Source of the DNA: Desulfobacteraceae bacterium UBA5616
GTDB lineage: Bacteria; Desulfobacterota; Desulfobacteria; Desulfobacterales; UBA5616
Length of the DNA stretch: 64,000 nt
Direction: 5' to 3'
Assembly (NCBI GenBank): GCA_002423615.1
Contig: DIKO01000052.1
Span: forward strand, 1 to 64,000
Positions 43,651-52,549 of the stretch are shown here, piece after piece; within the stretch, counting starts at the first letter, position 1; every line of letters begins with the position of its first letter. A model generated the notes under the pieces. It saw only the letters and a list, made by a program, of their open reading frames with translations. It did no database searches and had not been told where the DNA came from. The translations under genes were made by a program, and so were the position numbers.

Positions 43651-46470
43651 ATGCAGGAAGACTTGAAAATCGTCATCACGGCTATGAAAAAAGGCGCTGA
43701 GGAGATCCCCAGGGTCTATAAGTCCGTTGTTGACGGCGCCAATGCCGCCCGGGCCGCAAAGGATGCGTTCAACCGCACCATGCGCGAAAGCCGGCAGGCC
43801 ATGTCCGGGATTACGGGTCAGATCCGGACGCTGATCGGCGCATACGCCGGATTCTCGGCGCTGAGAAATACGGTGGAAGTGGTTCAGCGATCGGACCAGG
43901 CGATTTTCAACCTCAAGTCGAGCGTTTCCGCTGCAAACCGGGAATTCGGGGCCGGGGTGGGCACCGTGACGGGCTGGGAATCCGCCGTGAAACGACTGTC
44001 CGGCGAGCTTTTAATATATTCCGACACGGCACTGCGCAACGCCATATCCAGAACGGTCGACATGACCAAACGGCTGGGGCTTTCCCGCGATCAGATGGAA
44101 ACCGTGATCAAGCGGTCAGCCGATCTGGCGGCCGGGAAAACCGATCTGGAGGGCGGCATCGAGCGGGTTACGGCGGCACTTCGAGGCGAGGCTGAAAGCG
44201 CTGAATACCTCGGTCTGACGCTGAACGAAACGTATGTCATGGCCTGGTACGAAGCCAACAAGGCCACTGAAAAAGCATGGAAGGACCTGACGGATATCGA
44301 GCGCGCCCAGGCGCGCTACAACGTTTTCCTCGCGCAATCCGAACAGTTGCAGGGCCGGGCGGCAAATAGCGCATCGACTTTCGGCGGCGCGCTGCAACTT
44401 GTCAAAAAAGAAATTGAAAATGCCATCACCAATAACCGGTCCATCAATTCGTCACTGACGGCACTTGCCGGAACGCTGAGGGATAACGCCGGTGAAATCG
44501 GCAAAATGATCTCAGGCATCGTCACGGCTGTCGGGCATGTGATTGAATTCGCCGTTGAGTACCGGAATCTGCTGGTGGTCATCGGCGGGACAGTTGTAGC
44601 CATTTCCCTGATTTCCAGAATGGTTACGGTGGTGAAGGCGCTTCATGCGGCGTGGACTGTAGCCGTGGGCCCCGGGCTTGTTCAATGGCTGACAGGGCTG
44701 ATGGGTGCCATCAATGCAGTGGCATTATCCACGGGAGCCCTGGCCGTCGCCTTCCGGCTGACCCTTGCCGGAGCTGTGGTATATGCGCTTGTGCAGATCG
44801 AGCGGGTTACGGTAGCCCTGTGGGACCTGCATAAGGCCAACAAGGAGCTGAAAAAAGCTCAGGAGGATCTGGCACGGCAGAAAGCCTTCGTGGATCCACA
44901 GAACGCCATACGGCTTAAAGAAATTTCCGACGCCACCGGCCTGGTGATCGAGTCGTTTGAAGAGCTGGAAGAGCTGGAAAAGGCCGGGGCCATATTTTTC
45001 GACAACACCCTTGGCGAATGGGCCAAGTCGAAAGAAAAGCCCGCCGGCACCACGACCACCACCTCGGAAGAGGTTAAAGCCGACATTCTGAGGCTGGAAG
45101 AAGAACTGTCAAAGGAACTGATCGCCATTTCCGGCGACCGGTGGACCGTGCTCAGAAACCAGGCCAAGGCCCACTATGATGAGCAGGTGGCGATGGCCCA
45201 CGGAAACAAGGCGCTGATCGCCCAGGCAGAAAAAATTTATGGAAAAGCACTGGCGGATATCGCAACGGATCAGCAGACAGAAGCAACTGAGGCTCGGCGC
45301 AAACTTGACGAGGCCGGGACCAAAGCCCAGATCGACCGGCTGAAAGCCGCGACATCAACCCAGCTTGCCGAAATGGCGAGCCTTTATGCCGCAGGCAAGT
45401 CCGCCGCCGAGAAATATTTCGCCGACCGGAAGGCCGCGATGGATCGCCAATATCAGGACGAGGCCGCCGCCATCCGGAAACTGGCGGACGCCGAAACCGA
45501 CCCGGCGAAAAAAATCGATCTTGAATCCCAGCTTTATGCGTTGGAGCAACAACACCGGACCGACCTCATCCGCCTGGCTGATGAGCAGGCCGAAGCTGAA
45601 GCCCGGATCGCCGAGAACCGGCGTCAGGCTGAGGAGATCCTGGCCGATATCCGGAACCGCGCGCAACTGGCGGACGATTCCGTTCTGTCGGCCAAATTCA
45701 GCAGGGAGCTGGCTGAGATGGATCAGCGGCATGCCGAGGAAATCAAGCGGCTGACGGAATTAAAAGCCACAAAAGAGCAATTGGACGATGCTTATATTAA
45801 TCATAAAATTGAAAAAGAGCGCCTTCTGGCCGACCAGGAAAAGCGAATCTGGGAATCCAAAATGGAGGCGGCGGAATTTGTGGCCGCAGGAATGTCCGAA
45901 ACCTTCGCCTGGCTGTATTCGCAGACCGGCGAAAAGGTCAAGGCGTTCTTTTATCTGCAAAAAACCGCAGCGATCGCCGAAGCGGTGATCCAGACCGAAC
46001 TGGCTGCGGCAAAGGCCCTGGGGCAAACCGGCATATTCGGGATCCCCATGTCCACCCTGATCCGCGCCCAGGGGATGCTGCGGGTGGCTGCCATCGCGGC
46101 TCAGCGACTGGCCGTGGGCGGCATGGTCACGGGTTCCTCGCCGCATGAAAAGGCCGACAATGTGCCGGTCATGGCCACGGCCGGAGAATTCATGCAGCCG
46201 GTATCCGCAGTTAAATATTATGGCGTGCGGGTGATGGAGGCGATCCGGGAAAAAGCGATTCCCCGGGATATTTTCGCGAACTTCGCACTGCCGGCCCCAC
46301 GGATGGCCGGATCATACGCCCTGGCGGACGGCGGCCAGGTTCCCGGAGGCGGATGGAGTGTTACCGTTCCGGTGACGGTCAACGCAGAATCCGGCAACCG
46401 CCTGGCGGGACGGCTTCAATCGGAAATCGAGAGCACCGTGATCCGGGTGATGCGGGAGGAGATGCGCTGA
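43651..46470 (+). CDS. Tail tape measure protein
   Basis: 939 residues from ATG 43651. N-terminal coiled coils, hydrophobic segments at about 310-420 (LLVVIGGTVVAISLISRMV; AVALSTGALAVAFRLTLAGAVVYALV), a long coiled coil at 500-760 and C-terminal Gly-rich part. Length sets the tail length (roughly 0.15 nm per residue by family rule). Contains a short G-T5-S tract near residue 467. Ends overlapping the next ATG. Confidence 0.9.
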   Translation: MQEDLKIVITAMKKGAEEIPRVYKSVVDGANAARAAKDAFNRTMRESRQAMSGITGQIRTLIGAYAGFSALRNTVEVVQRSDQAIFNLKSSVSAANREFGAGVGTVTGWESAVKRLSGELLIYSDTALRNAISRTVDMTKRLGLSRDQMETVIKRSADLAAGKTDLEGGIERVTAALRGEAESAEYLGLTLNETYVMAWYEANKATEKAWKDLTDIERAQARYNVFLAQSEQLQGRAANSASTFGGALQLVKKEIENAITNNRSINSSLTALAGTLRDNAGEIGKMISGIVTAVGHVIEFAVEYRNLLVVIGGTVVAISLISRMVTVVKALHAAWTVAVGPGLVQWLTGLMGAINAVALSTGALAVAFRLTLAGAVVYALVQIERVTVALWDLHKANKELKKAQEDLARQKAFVDPQNAIRLKEISDATGLVIESFEELEELEKAGAIFFDNTLGEWAKSKEKPAGTTTTTSEEVKADILRLEEELSKELIAISGDRWTVLRNQAKAHYDEQVAMAHGNKALIAQAEKIYGKALADIATDQQTEATEARRKLDEAGTKAQIDRLKAATSTQLAEMASLYAAGKSAAEKYFADRKAAMDRQYQDEAAAIRKLADAETDPAKKIDLESQLYALEQQHRTDLIRLADEQAEAEARIAENRRQAEEILADIRNRAQLADDSVLSAKFSRELAEMDQRHAEEIKRLTELKATKEQLDDAYINHKIEKERLLADQEKRIWESKMEAAEFVAAGMSETFAWLYSQTGEKVKAFFYLQKTAAIAEAVIQTELAAAKALGQTGIFGIPMSTLIRAQGMLRVAAIAAQRLAVGGMVTGSSPHEKADNVPVMATAGEFMQPVSAVKYYGVRVMEAIREKAIPRDIFANFALPAPRMAGSYALADGGQVPGGGWSVTVPVTVNAESGNRLAGRLQSEIESTVIRVMREEMR
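45049..45063 (+). repeat. Short internal T5 tract in the tape measure
   Basis: Gly then five Thr codons then Ser, at a domain junction in the tape measure. Much shorter than the C-terminal tracts; may be a simple linker. Confidence 0.8.
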
Positions 46471-46877
46471 TGCCCATGCGACTGGGAAATTATGTTTTTG
46501 AATGGGACCCGGAACGCATGACCCCTCCGGAGCGGAAAAAACCGGTGGCGCGGGTGGCCACCCATTCCGGATCCGCCATATTCCAATGGAATGCGGCATG
46601 GCAGGGCACGGAAATCGAACTGAACTGGGGCTGGATGACCGAGGACCAGTACCGGGCGCTGAGGGCCAAATATCTGTCTCAAGACACCATCGAATTCAAC
46701 CCGGACAGCGGCGGGGAGAGCTTTTTTGTAATCGTGACGAATTTGACCGGCTCCTATTTCGAAACGATCCTGGATGATTTCGGCTACCGCAAGGATGTTA
46801 CGCTGAGCCTGGAGATCCGGTCCCAGGCCAGCACGACCACGACGACAACCACGACGACAACGACGACCACGGTTTAA
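46470..46877 (+). CDS. Distal tail protein with polythreonine tail
   Basis: 135 residues. N-terminal beta domain (MRLGNYVFEWDPERMTPPERKK ... FNPDSGGESFFVIVTNLTGSYFE) like small proteins after the tape measure in siphophages (distal tail type). Ends S-T13-V (Thr 122-134). ATGA overlap with the tape measure. Confidence 0.68.
   Translation: MPMRLGNYVFEWDPERMTPPERKKPVARVATHSGSAIFQWNAAWQGTEIELNWGWMTEDQYRALRAKYLSQDTIEFNPDSGGESFFVIVTNLTGSYFETILDDFGYRKDVTLSLEIRSQASTTTTTTTTTTTTTV
46833..46871 (+). repeat. Polythreonine tract 3 (distal tail protein)
   Basis: Thirteen Thr codons in mixed order before Val-stop. Confidence 0.97.
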
Positions 46878-46883
46878 AAATAT

Positions 46884-49800
46884 ATGCTGACCCTCGACCC
46901 GACATTGCAGGCCGCACAGGACGGCGTTGACCGACACCCGATTGTATCCATCTTGAGCAATCAGTTCGCCGCCGCGATCCCGTTCGACGGGCAATATCTC
47001 AACGATTCTTCTCCTGCCGAGCTGGAACCGTCGATCCTGGCGACAACGGGCGGGCGGATCGTCGGCGTGCTGGCCCGGGGCGACGACATGGTTTATCTGG
47101 CGTCGGATGATGGGCTTACGGAGTTTTCCGAGACCGCAATCAACACGACATATCCCGTCCGCAGCACGGCCATCGTGGAGCTGGCAACCGGGAATATCGG
47201 GGTGATCTGGATCGAGTCCCCGTCCGGGAGCGGCTCATATTATATCAAAATCATGACGGTCACGCCCGCCGGGGCTGTCGTTGTGGCCAAAGCGGACATC
47301 GCAAGTTATGCCAAATCAACATATCGGATAGACGATGTCGATGTGATTCGCCTGGCGGACGGTTCGTTCCTGCTGATTTACGCCCACGAAAACATCGGCA
47401 CCGGCGTATATTCGCTGATGATGCGGACGTCTGCGGATTTTGCATCCTGGTCTGCGGAGGCGGCCATCAGTGTTGCGGGATTGGTGGATGCCCAACGGAA
47501 AGCGAATCCGGATCTGATCCAGGTGGCCGGCGGGGATATCCTGCTGCATTTCGATTATGTGGACGACATCCGGCCCGACGGTTCCGAGATCGTCAATATT
47601 TATCACGCCGTTTCCGGTGATAACGGCGCAACTTTTTCGGCTCCTGCGGCCATTACAGCCAACGCGGTTTACGGAGCTTCATCAAAAAACCCCGATGTGG
47701 TAGAGATGTCCGGCGGCACTATCACGCTCACCTGGCATGACGAGGTCAATGTCCTTCACATGGACTTTGATTCCGACGGATACTGCATGAGCATGAGCGG
47801 TTTTTGTTCTGATTCCCTGGTTACTGATCTCCATTTTGACCCGGCCACCCGGCTGCTCTATTTGTATAATATTTATACGGATATAGGTAACAAAGTGGTG
47901 TGCTCTATTGTTGTTGTCGATGTTGACGACTGGACGGTCGAAAAATGCTATTCATCCGTGTCTTCACCCGCGTTCAGCACCTTGTTTAACAACCTCCACT
48001 GCTGGCCTCACCGGAACAGCGGGGACGGCAAATATGCCGCAGTCGGGACCTGCAAAAATTCCAACCAGGCTCATGTTTTGGTCATCAATCACGAGTCGGA
48101 GACCATCACCGAATATCATTTCTGGGATAACGAAACATACAGCGTGCTGAAAAACATCGATGTCGACTGGCGCGGGAAAACCTATGTCTACCTTCAGGCC
48201 ACCGCCGTTCACGCGGCATCTGACCGGCTTTACTGTTATTTCATTGATGGTGGCTATAAAACCCACTGGTTCGGATATATCGATTTGACCCTGGCGCCGG
48301 ATGCCGTCACAGGAAAATATGCATGGAACGAAATTTTCTATGAATCACCGGCGTTTGCCGAAACCGTCGGCGCCAGCTTCGCGTCCATGTTGATCGTTCC
48401 TGAACTGGATTATGCGGTATTCGGGTATGCTACCGAGGTATCGAGCTGGAAGGGGGCGCTTCGGATATACAGCCTGTCCAGCGGAGCGCTGGTGAAAGAC
48501 TATAATTTCGTTGATTACTCCGCATTCCCGTGGCGCGGGGTATCGAGTCCGGCATATTATAACGGCAAGCTGTATTGCAGCTTTCCGTATGAGAGCGGTT
48601 ACGACCAGGCCGATCGGCGGGGACTGCTGGTCATCGACATCGCGACCGACACCATGACTTATGTAACGCCAACCTTTGCAGCCGGCATAGACTCTTTCGG
48701 GCTAGGCATGAAAACATCCCTGGGAGACGGGCGGATCGCGATGGTGACGGCCTCCTACGGGGTTCAGGTTTACGACAGCACGTTCGGAACATGGACGGGG
48801 TATGACAATGCGGCTCTTCCGGGGTTCACACCGGATGAGAGCGACAGCATGTCCGGCGGCGATATCGAATATGACCCTGCGAACAAAACCATATTCGCGT
48901 CCCGGGCATCCGATGGCGCTGCATGGAACGGAGTTTTGGCCTTCAGTGAACTGGGAGCGTTCAAGCAAGTCCAGTACTGCACGGGCACGTTCACAACCCA
49001 GTGGGCTTTTGACGATGCGGCGCCCCTGGTTCAGGGCAATATGGATTCTGACGGCGCCGTGGCTGTTACAACCGGCGATGTGATCTGGGCGTTCTGGACC
49101 CGGCAGGACCTGACCGAATACTCGATCAAATGGGACAAAAGTGATCCGGTTCTGGACGTTAGCGGGTATATCGTCGGGGTCGTCGAGGCCCAGTGGTCGG
49201 TCGGAGATCCCAACCGTCTGAGTTTCACGTGCAGCCACGGGCATTTGTTTGATCCGAACAATCTGCTGTCCATGCTGTCCCGGTATTTTAAACGGGGGCG
49301 CATCATCGAATTGAAATTCGGTGAGCACGTCGCCGGGGTTGACTACTGGCAGCCACAGGGGAAATTCGTCGTAACCGGCACCGCTATTTCATACGCAAAG
49401 GGGGAATACCCGGTTATCAACGTCCAGGCCGAGGACCGGACCGCCATGTGGCGCGAGGGGGTGATCACCGCCACCGAATACTACGACGACGCCCATCCGG
49501 AACAGATTTTCAAAGACCTGGTCGAAGCACACGCGGGCCTGACATCGTCCGATTACGATCTTCCGGCAGACGGCGCCATGACGGCCAGCCACAAAATATA
49601 CCACCAGTGGATCGAGACCAATTTAATGGACATGATCAAGGCCCTGGCGGACCATTTCAATTATGTGCCCTTCATGGACGTCAACGGCAAATTCACCCTG
49701 CTGGAGGTGAATATGGCAAAATCCGTTGACCATGTTTATTCCGATCAAACCCAGTTGATGAAGTTCACGCCGGACGATTCGTTTTCAAACTATACGAATC

Positions 49801-50618
49801 GGGTGGTGGTCAAGGGCGAGGGGCGGTATTTTCTGGAAGTGCTTTATGCCGAGGAAGTGGTGGGGTCTCTGGCAGGAACCATTGGGTGGTGGGGATGCAC
49901 CGAGACCAAGCGCGTGTATTACTCCGAGGACCGCGTGCGTCAGTGCCGAAGCCCCCGGATGGAGGTGGTTGAGCCGGTCAGCGTCAACGGCATTTTCAAC
50001 ATCAAAGGGGGAGGATCTCAGTGGATATCGGATGAAGACCTGACTGGCGAAACCTGGGTGGATGTGACCATCCAGGCGCCCAACCTGGTCGCGGCCATGC
50101 TGGCGGCCCTCACCGCCATTGCCGCCACCGGCTACAGCGCCATCGGATGCGTCACCAGTTGCGGATGGAGAATCTATCTGCTGGCGCTTGAAACCCAGAT
50201 CGCAGGATACATCCTCGGCGCGATGGCCAACTACTCGTATAATATCTGGGCCAGGCCGGTGGGCCACGAAAAACAGACATTCCAGGCCCAGGCGGATGAC
50301 ACCCAAATGCAGTCGGATCTGGCCGGATTCATCGTAACCGAGGAGATGGACGACCCCTTCTGTTACGAGACGGCGGAATGCCTGCGCGTGGCGCAGAACG
50401 AACTGGCGGTTGTTTCCGCCCAACGAAAGCGGATCAAGTTCGACAAAATCGCCCATCTCCAGGACGAAATCCTGGACATGATCCAGATCCGGCACCCATA
50501 TTCCGGGCTGACCCACAATATTCTCATCACATCCCTGAATCGCACCTATGAAAAACCCTCCGGGACGTCCGGAGACGGCGGCGTGATCGACCATATCGAG
50601 GGGTGGAGAATCGTATGA
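46884..50618 (+). CDS. Large tail-tip hub protein carrying a sialidase-like beta-propeller
   Basis: 1244 residues. Residues about 60-745 are a beta-propeller-like region with an Asp-box (SGDNGATF) and related repeats; residues about 755-1244 are a baseplate-hub-like part (WSVGDPNRLSFTCSHGHLF ... GKFVVTGTAISYAKGEYPVINVQAEDRT ... MDMIKALADHFNYVPFMDVNGKFTLLE). The propeller may bind or trim a host glycan. Catalytic Arg triad of true sialidases cannot be assigned, so a binding role is as likely. Confidence 0.7.
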   Translation: MLTLDPTLQAAQDGVDRHPIVSILSNQFAAAIPFDGQYLNDSSPAELEPSILATTGGRIVGVLARGDDMVYLASDDGLTEFSETAINTTYPVRSTAIVELATGNIGVIWIESPSGSGSYYIKIMTVTPAGAVVVAKADIASYAKSTYRIDDVDVIRLADGSFLLIYAHENIGTGVYSLMMRTSADFASWSAEAAISVAGLVDAQRKANPDLIQVAGGDILLHFDYVDDIRPDGSEIVNIYHAVSGDNGATFSAPAAITANAVYGASSKNPDVVEMSGGTITLTWHDEVNVLHMDFDSDGYCMSMSGFCSDSLVTDLHFDPATRLLYLYNIYTDIGNKVVCSIVVVDVDDWTVEKCYSSVSSPAFSTLFNNLHCWPHRNSGDGKYAAVGTCKNSNQAHVLVINHESETITEYHFWDNETYSVLKNIDVDWRGKTYVYLQATAVHAASDRLYCYFIDGGYKTHWFGYIDLTLAPDAVTGKYAWNEIFYESPAFAETVGASFASMLIVPELDYAVFGYATEVSSWKGALRIYSLSSGALVKDYNFVDYSAFPWRGVSSPAYYNGKLYCSFPYESGYDQADRRGLLVIDIATDTMTYVTPTFAAGIDSFGLGMKTSLGDGRIAMVTASYGVQVYDSTFGTWTGYDNAALPGFTPDESDSMSGGDIEYDPANKTIFASRASDGAAWNGVLAFSELGAFKQVQYCTGTFTTQWAFDDAAPLVQGNMDSDGAVAVTTGDVIWAFWTRQDLTEYSIKWDKSDPVLDVSGYIVGVVEAQWSVGDPNRLSFTCSHGHLFDPNNLLSMLSRYFKRGRIIELKFGEHVAGVDYWQPQGKFVVTGTAISYAKGEYPVINVQAEDRTAMWREGVITATEYYDDAHPEQIFKDLVEAHAGLTSSDYDLPADGAMTASHKIYHQWIETNLMDMIKALADHFNYVPFMDVNGKFTLLEVNMAKSVDHVYSDQTQLMKFTPDDSFSNYTNRVVVKGEGRYFLEVLYAEEVVGSLAGTIGWWGCTETKRVYYSEDRVRQCRSPRMEVVEPVSVNGIFNIKGGGSQWISDEDLTGETWVDVTIQAPNLVAAMLAALTAIAATGYSAIGCVTSCGWRIYLLALETQIAGYILGAMANYSYNIWARPVGHEKQTFQAQADDTQMQSDLAGFIVTEEMDDPFCYETAECLRVAQNELAVVSAQRKRIKFDKIAHLQDEILDMIQIRHPYSGLTHNILITSLNRTYEKPSGTSGDGGVIDHIEGWRIV

Positions 50619-51760
50619 GACTCTATGGCAGGCGTTTCGCCGGGCGGTACATAGACAAACGGGTTGAGGGGAGGGCCGAGACGCGCGACGCCGTGCTGTG
50701 GGACCTGGATGAGGCGAACTACCAGGCCCGGGTGAAAATACAGGGATCGAATGAACTGGTCATCGCGCACTATCCGCGCAACTGGAAACGGCGGCCGTAC
50801 TGGCTCAAACCCAATAACGCGGTGCGGATTCTGCACAGGTCCGGAGTCCGGGGTTATGTTGAGATCATCGGAGAGGGCCGGGCAATCCCCACACCGGTTT
50901 CCGGGGACGCCCTCCCGCCGCCGTCGTCAACCCTTCCGGATGAGATTCTCTACGGACTTGAAGTAACTCCTGCGGAACCTCCCAGCATGGGGGTTCTGGT
51001 CTCCGCCGGAGCGTTCCGTATGGACGGCGTGATTTATTACGTTTTCCCGGAATCGATGGATGAAATCATCATGAATGACCCGCCGCCCATGATCATGGGC
51101 AGCATGACCGTTATGGGCGGAGGCATCATCACGGTGGCCTTGAACGCAGCGCCGGCTGCCGGATATTACCGGTACGATCTGCTGGTGGTGGGCAAGGACA
51201 GCGTGATTGACTATATCCCCGGTACGCCTTCGAAAACCAGCCCGGTGAAACCGGTTGTTCCTGCGGATCATTTGCAGATCGGCGATTATATTATAGTGGG
51301 GTGGAACGATACGGTGATCACCGGCATCAACATCGGGGCCGTGTTCAGTATTCCGGTTCCTACCAGGCTGACGGTTTCGGTATCATCCAAGACGGCCGGG
51401 CTGATAGATGCAGACGGGAATTTCGCCTGGTGCGATGAAATCACCTGCGGGGATTATCCGAATCCCGAGTGTTATGTGACGGTGGCCGTTGTGGATCAAT
51501 ACGGCGTTACTCTGTCCAACCCGGGATTATGGCGGTTGAGCCTGGAGCTGGACCAGGGGACCGGCCAGGTGTGGTCATCAGAAACCGGGTATGCGGATAC
51601 AGTTTATGCCGATTCCGCGAGCTCTTATCACTTTGTTTATCAGCGGGACCAGTCGGGGGCGGAGGTTTCAGTGGTTCTGAAAGCGACGTTGTACCGATCA
51701 ACCAACATCGAAGCATGGGCGATGATCGTCCTGCTGGATATCAGTGGAGAACCTGTGTGA
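50615..51760 (+). CDS. Tail tip/baseplate protein
   Basis: 381 residues from ATG 50615 (ATGA overlap). N-terminal OB-like beta part (AVLWDLDEANYQARVKIQGSNELVIAHYPRNWKRRPYW), then Pro-rich linker and Ig-like C-terminal beta domain (TRLTVSVSSKTAGLIDADGNF). Family not identified. Confidence 0.6.
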   Translation: MRLYGRRFAGRYIDKRVEGRAETRDAVLWDLDEANYQARVKIQGSNELVIAHYPRNWKRRPYWLKPNNAVRILHRSGVRGYVEIIGEGRAIPTPVSGDALPPPSSTLPDEILYGLEVTPAEPPSMGVLVSAGAFRMDGVIYYVFPESMDEIIMNDPPPMIMGSMTVMGGGIITVALNAAPAAGYYRYDLLVVGKDSVIDYIPGTPSKTSPVKPVVPADHLQIGDYIIVGWNDTVITGINIGAVFSIPVPTRLTVSVSSKTAGLIDADGNFAWCDEITCGDYPNPECYVTVAVVDQYGVTLSNPGLWRLSLELDQGTGQVWSSETGYADTVYADSASSYHFVYQRDQSGAEVSVVLKATLYRSTNIEAWAMIVLLDISGEPV

Positions 51761-51975
51761 TGGAAAATATCGAAAAACTGCTGACGGACATCCGGGACGG
51801 CATTTCCTACCAAAACAAATTGTTAGAGGGACTTTACATGATGGTGGATGAGGCCCGGAAAGAACAGGAAACCAGGGTAAAGGATTTTGACCCTATGAAA
51901 CTATTGGCGCCATTATTGAATATTAATCCGGAGGTGAAGCGGCTGTTTGAAGCCCAGTTCGGGGGTGGGAAATGA
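51760..51975 (+). CDS. Small helical tail-module protein
   Basis: 71 residues, amphipathic helix (NIEKLLTDIRDGISYQNKLLEGLYMMVDEARKEQ shortened here as a heptad-like stretch). Overlaps both neighbours. Unknown; perhaps an assembly factor. Confidence 0.5.
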   Translation: MENIEKLLTDIRDGISYQNKLLEGLYMMVDEARKEQETRVKDFDPMKLLAPLLNINPEVKRLFEAQFGGGK

Positions 51976-52535
51976 CGACAAATTATCATACTCCCTGGGA
52001 GGATGGCGTATCCGAATACAAAGCCGCCCATATGAATGCGCCACTGGCGGAGCTGGATGCGGGCATCACCGGCGTAGCGGCCGGTTTGGTTACGGAACAG
52101 GCGGATAAGCCGTATATCATAGGCATCTATTTTCCGGGTGTCCCGACCGCAGGCCAGATCATTCTGGCCCATGTCTTCAGCGATGAAGGGGCGACGTATC
52201 CGGCAGGGCTCCCCCACTGCAAGGCCAGAAGCAAGGATGCGGCCTCCGCCGAGACGGTCATCACCATCAAGAAAAATGCAACCAGCATCGGCACCATCAC
52301 CTGGTCGGCCAGCGGGACTGTCGGCGTTTTTTCTTTTTCCTCACAGGTTTCCTTCAGCGAAAACGATGAATTGAGTTTCGTCGGGCCGGATCCTGCAGAT
52401 GCCACACTGGGTCGGATCATTATCACCATGAGGGGCACCCGATCGCCGAACGCAACGACGACTACTACCACGACGACGACCACGACAACAACCACGACGA
52501 CAACAAGCAGTTCAACCACGACCACGGCGGCGTAA
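51972..52535 (+). CDS. Tail-surface protein with polythreonine tail
   Basis: 187 residues. N-terminal helical motif (EYKAAHMNAPLAELDAGI), as seen where fibre proteins attach, then a compact beta domain (IIGIYFPGVPTAGQIILAHVFS ... SENDELSFVGPDPADATLGRI), then T17-SSS-T4-AA (162-187). The beta domain resembles short phage fibre/knob domains. Fourth protein with a Thr tail. Confidence 0.7.
   Translation: MTTNYHTPWEDGVSEYKAAHMNAPLAELDAGITGVAAGLVTEQADKPYIIGIYFPGVPTAGQIILAHVFSDEGATYPAGLPHCKARSKDAASAETVITIKKNATSIGTITWSASGTVGVFSFSSQVSFSENDELSFVGPDPADATLGRIIITMRGTRSPNATTTTTTTTTTTTTTTTTSSSTTTTAA
52455..52526 (+). repeat. Polythreonine tract 4 (tail-surface protein)
   Basis: Seventeen Thr codons, three Ser codons, four Thr codons; includes the only ACT codons among the tracts. 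Confidence 0.97.
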
Positions 52536-52549
52536 TTGAGTGATGATAA

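Noticed and set aside
40452..52526. Polythreonine DNA tracts as CRISPR-like, tandem-repeat or sequencing artefacts
   Set aside because: They are in frame, of mixed synonymous codons, end with proper stops and recur in separate genes; no spacer structure.
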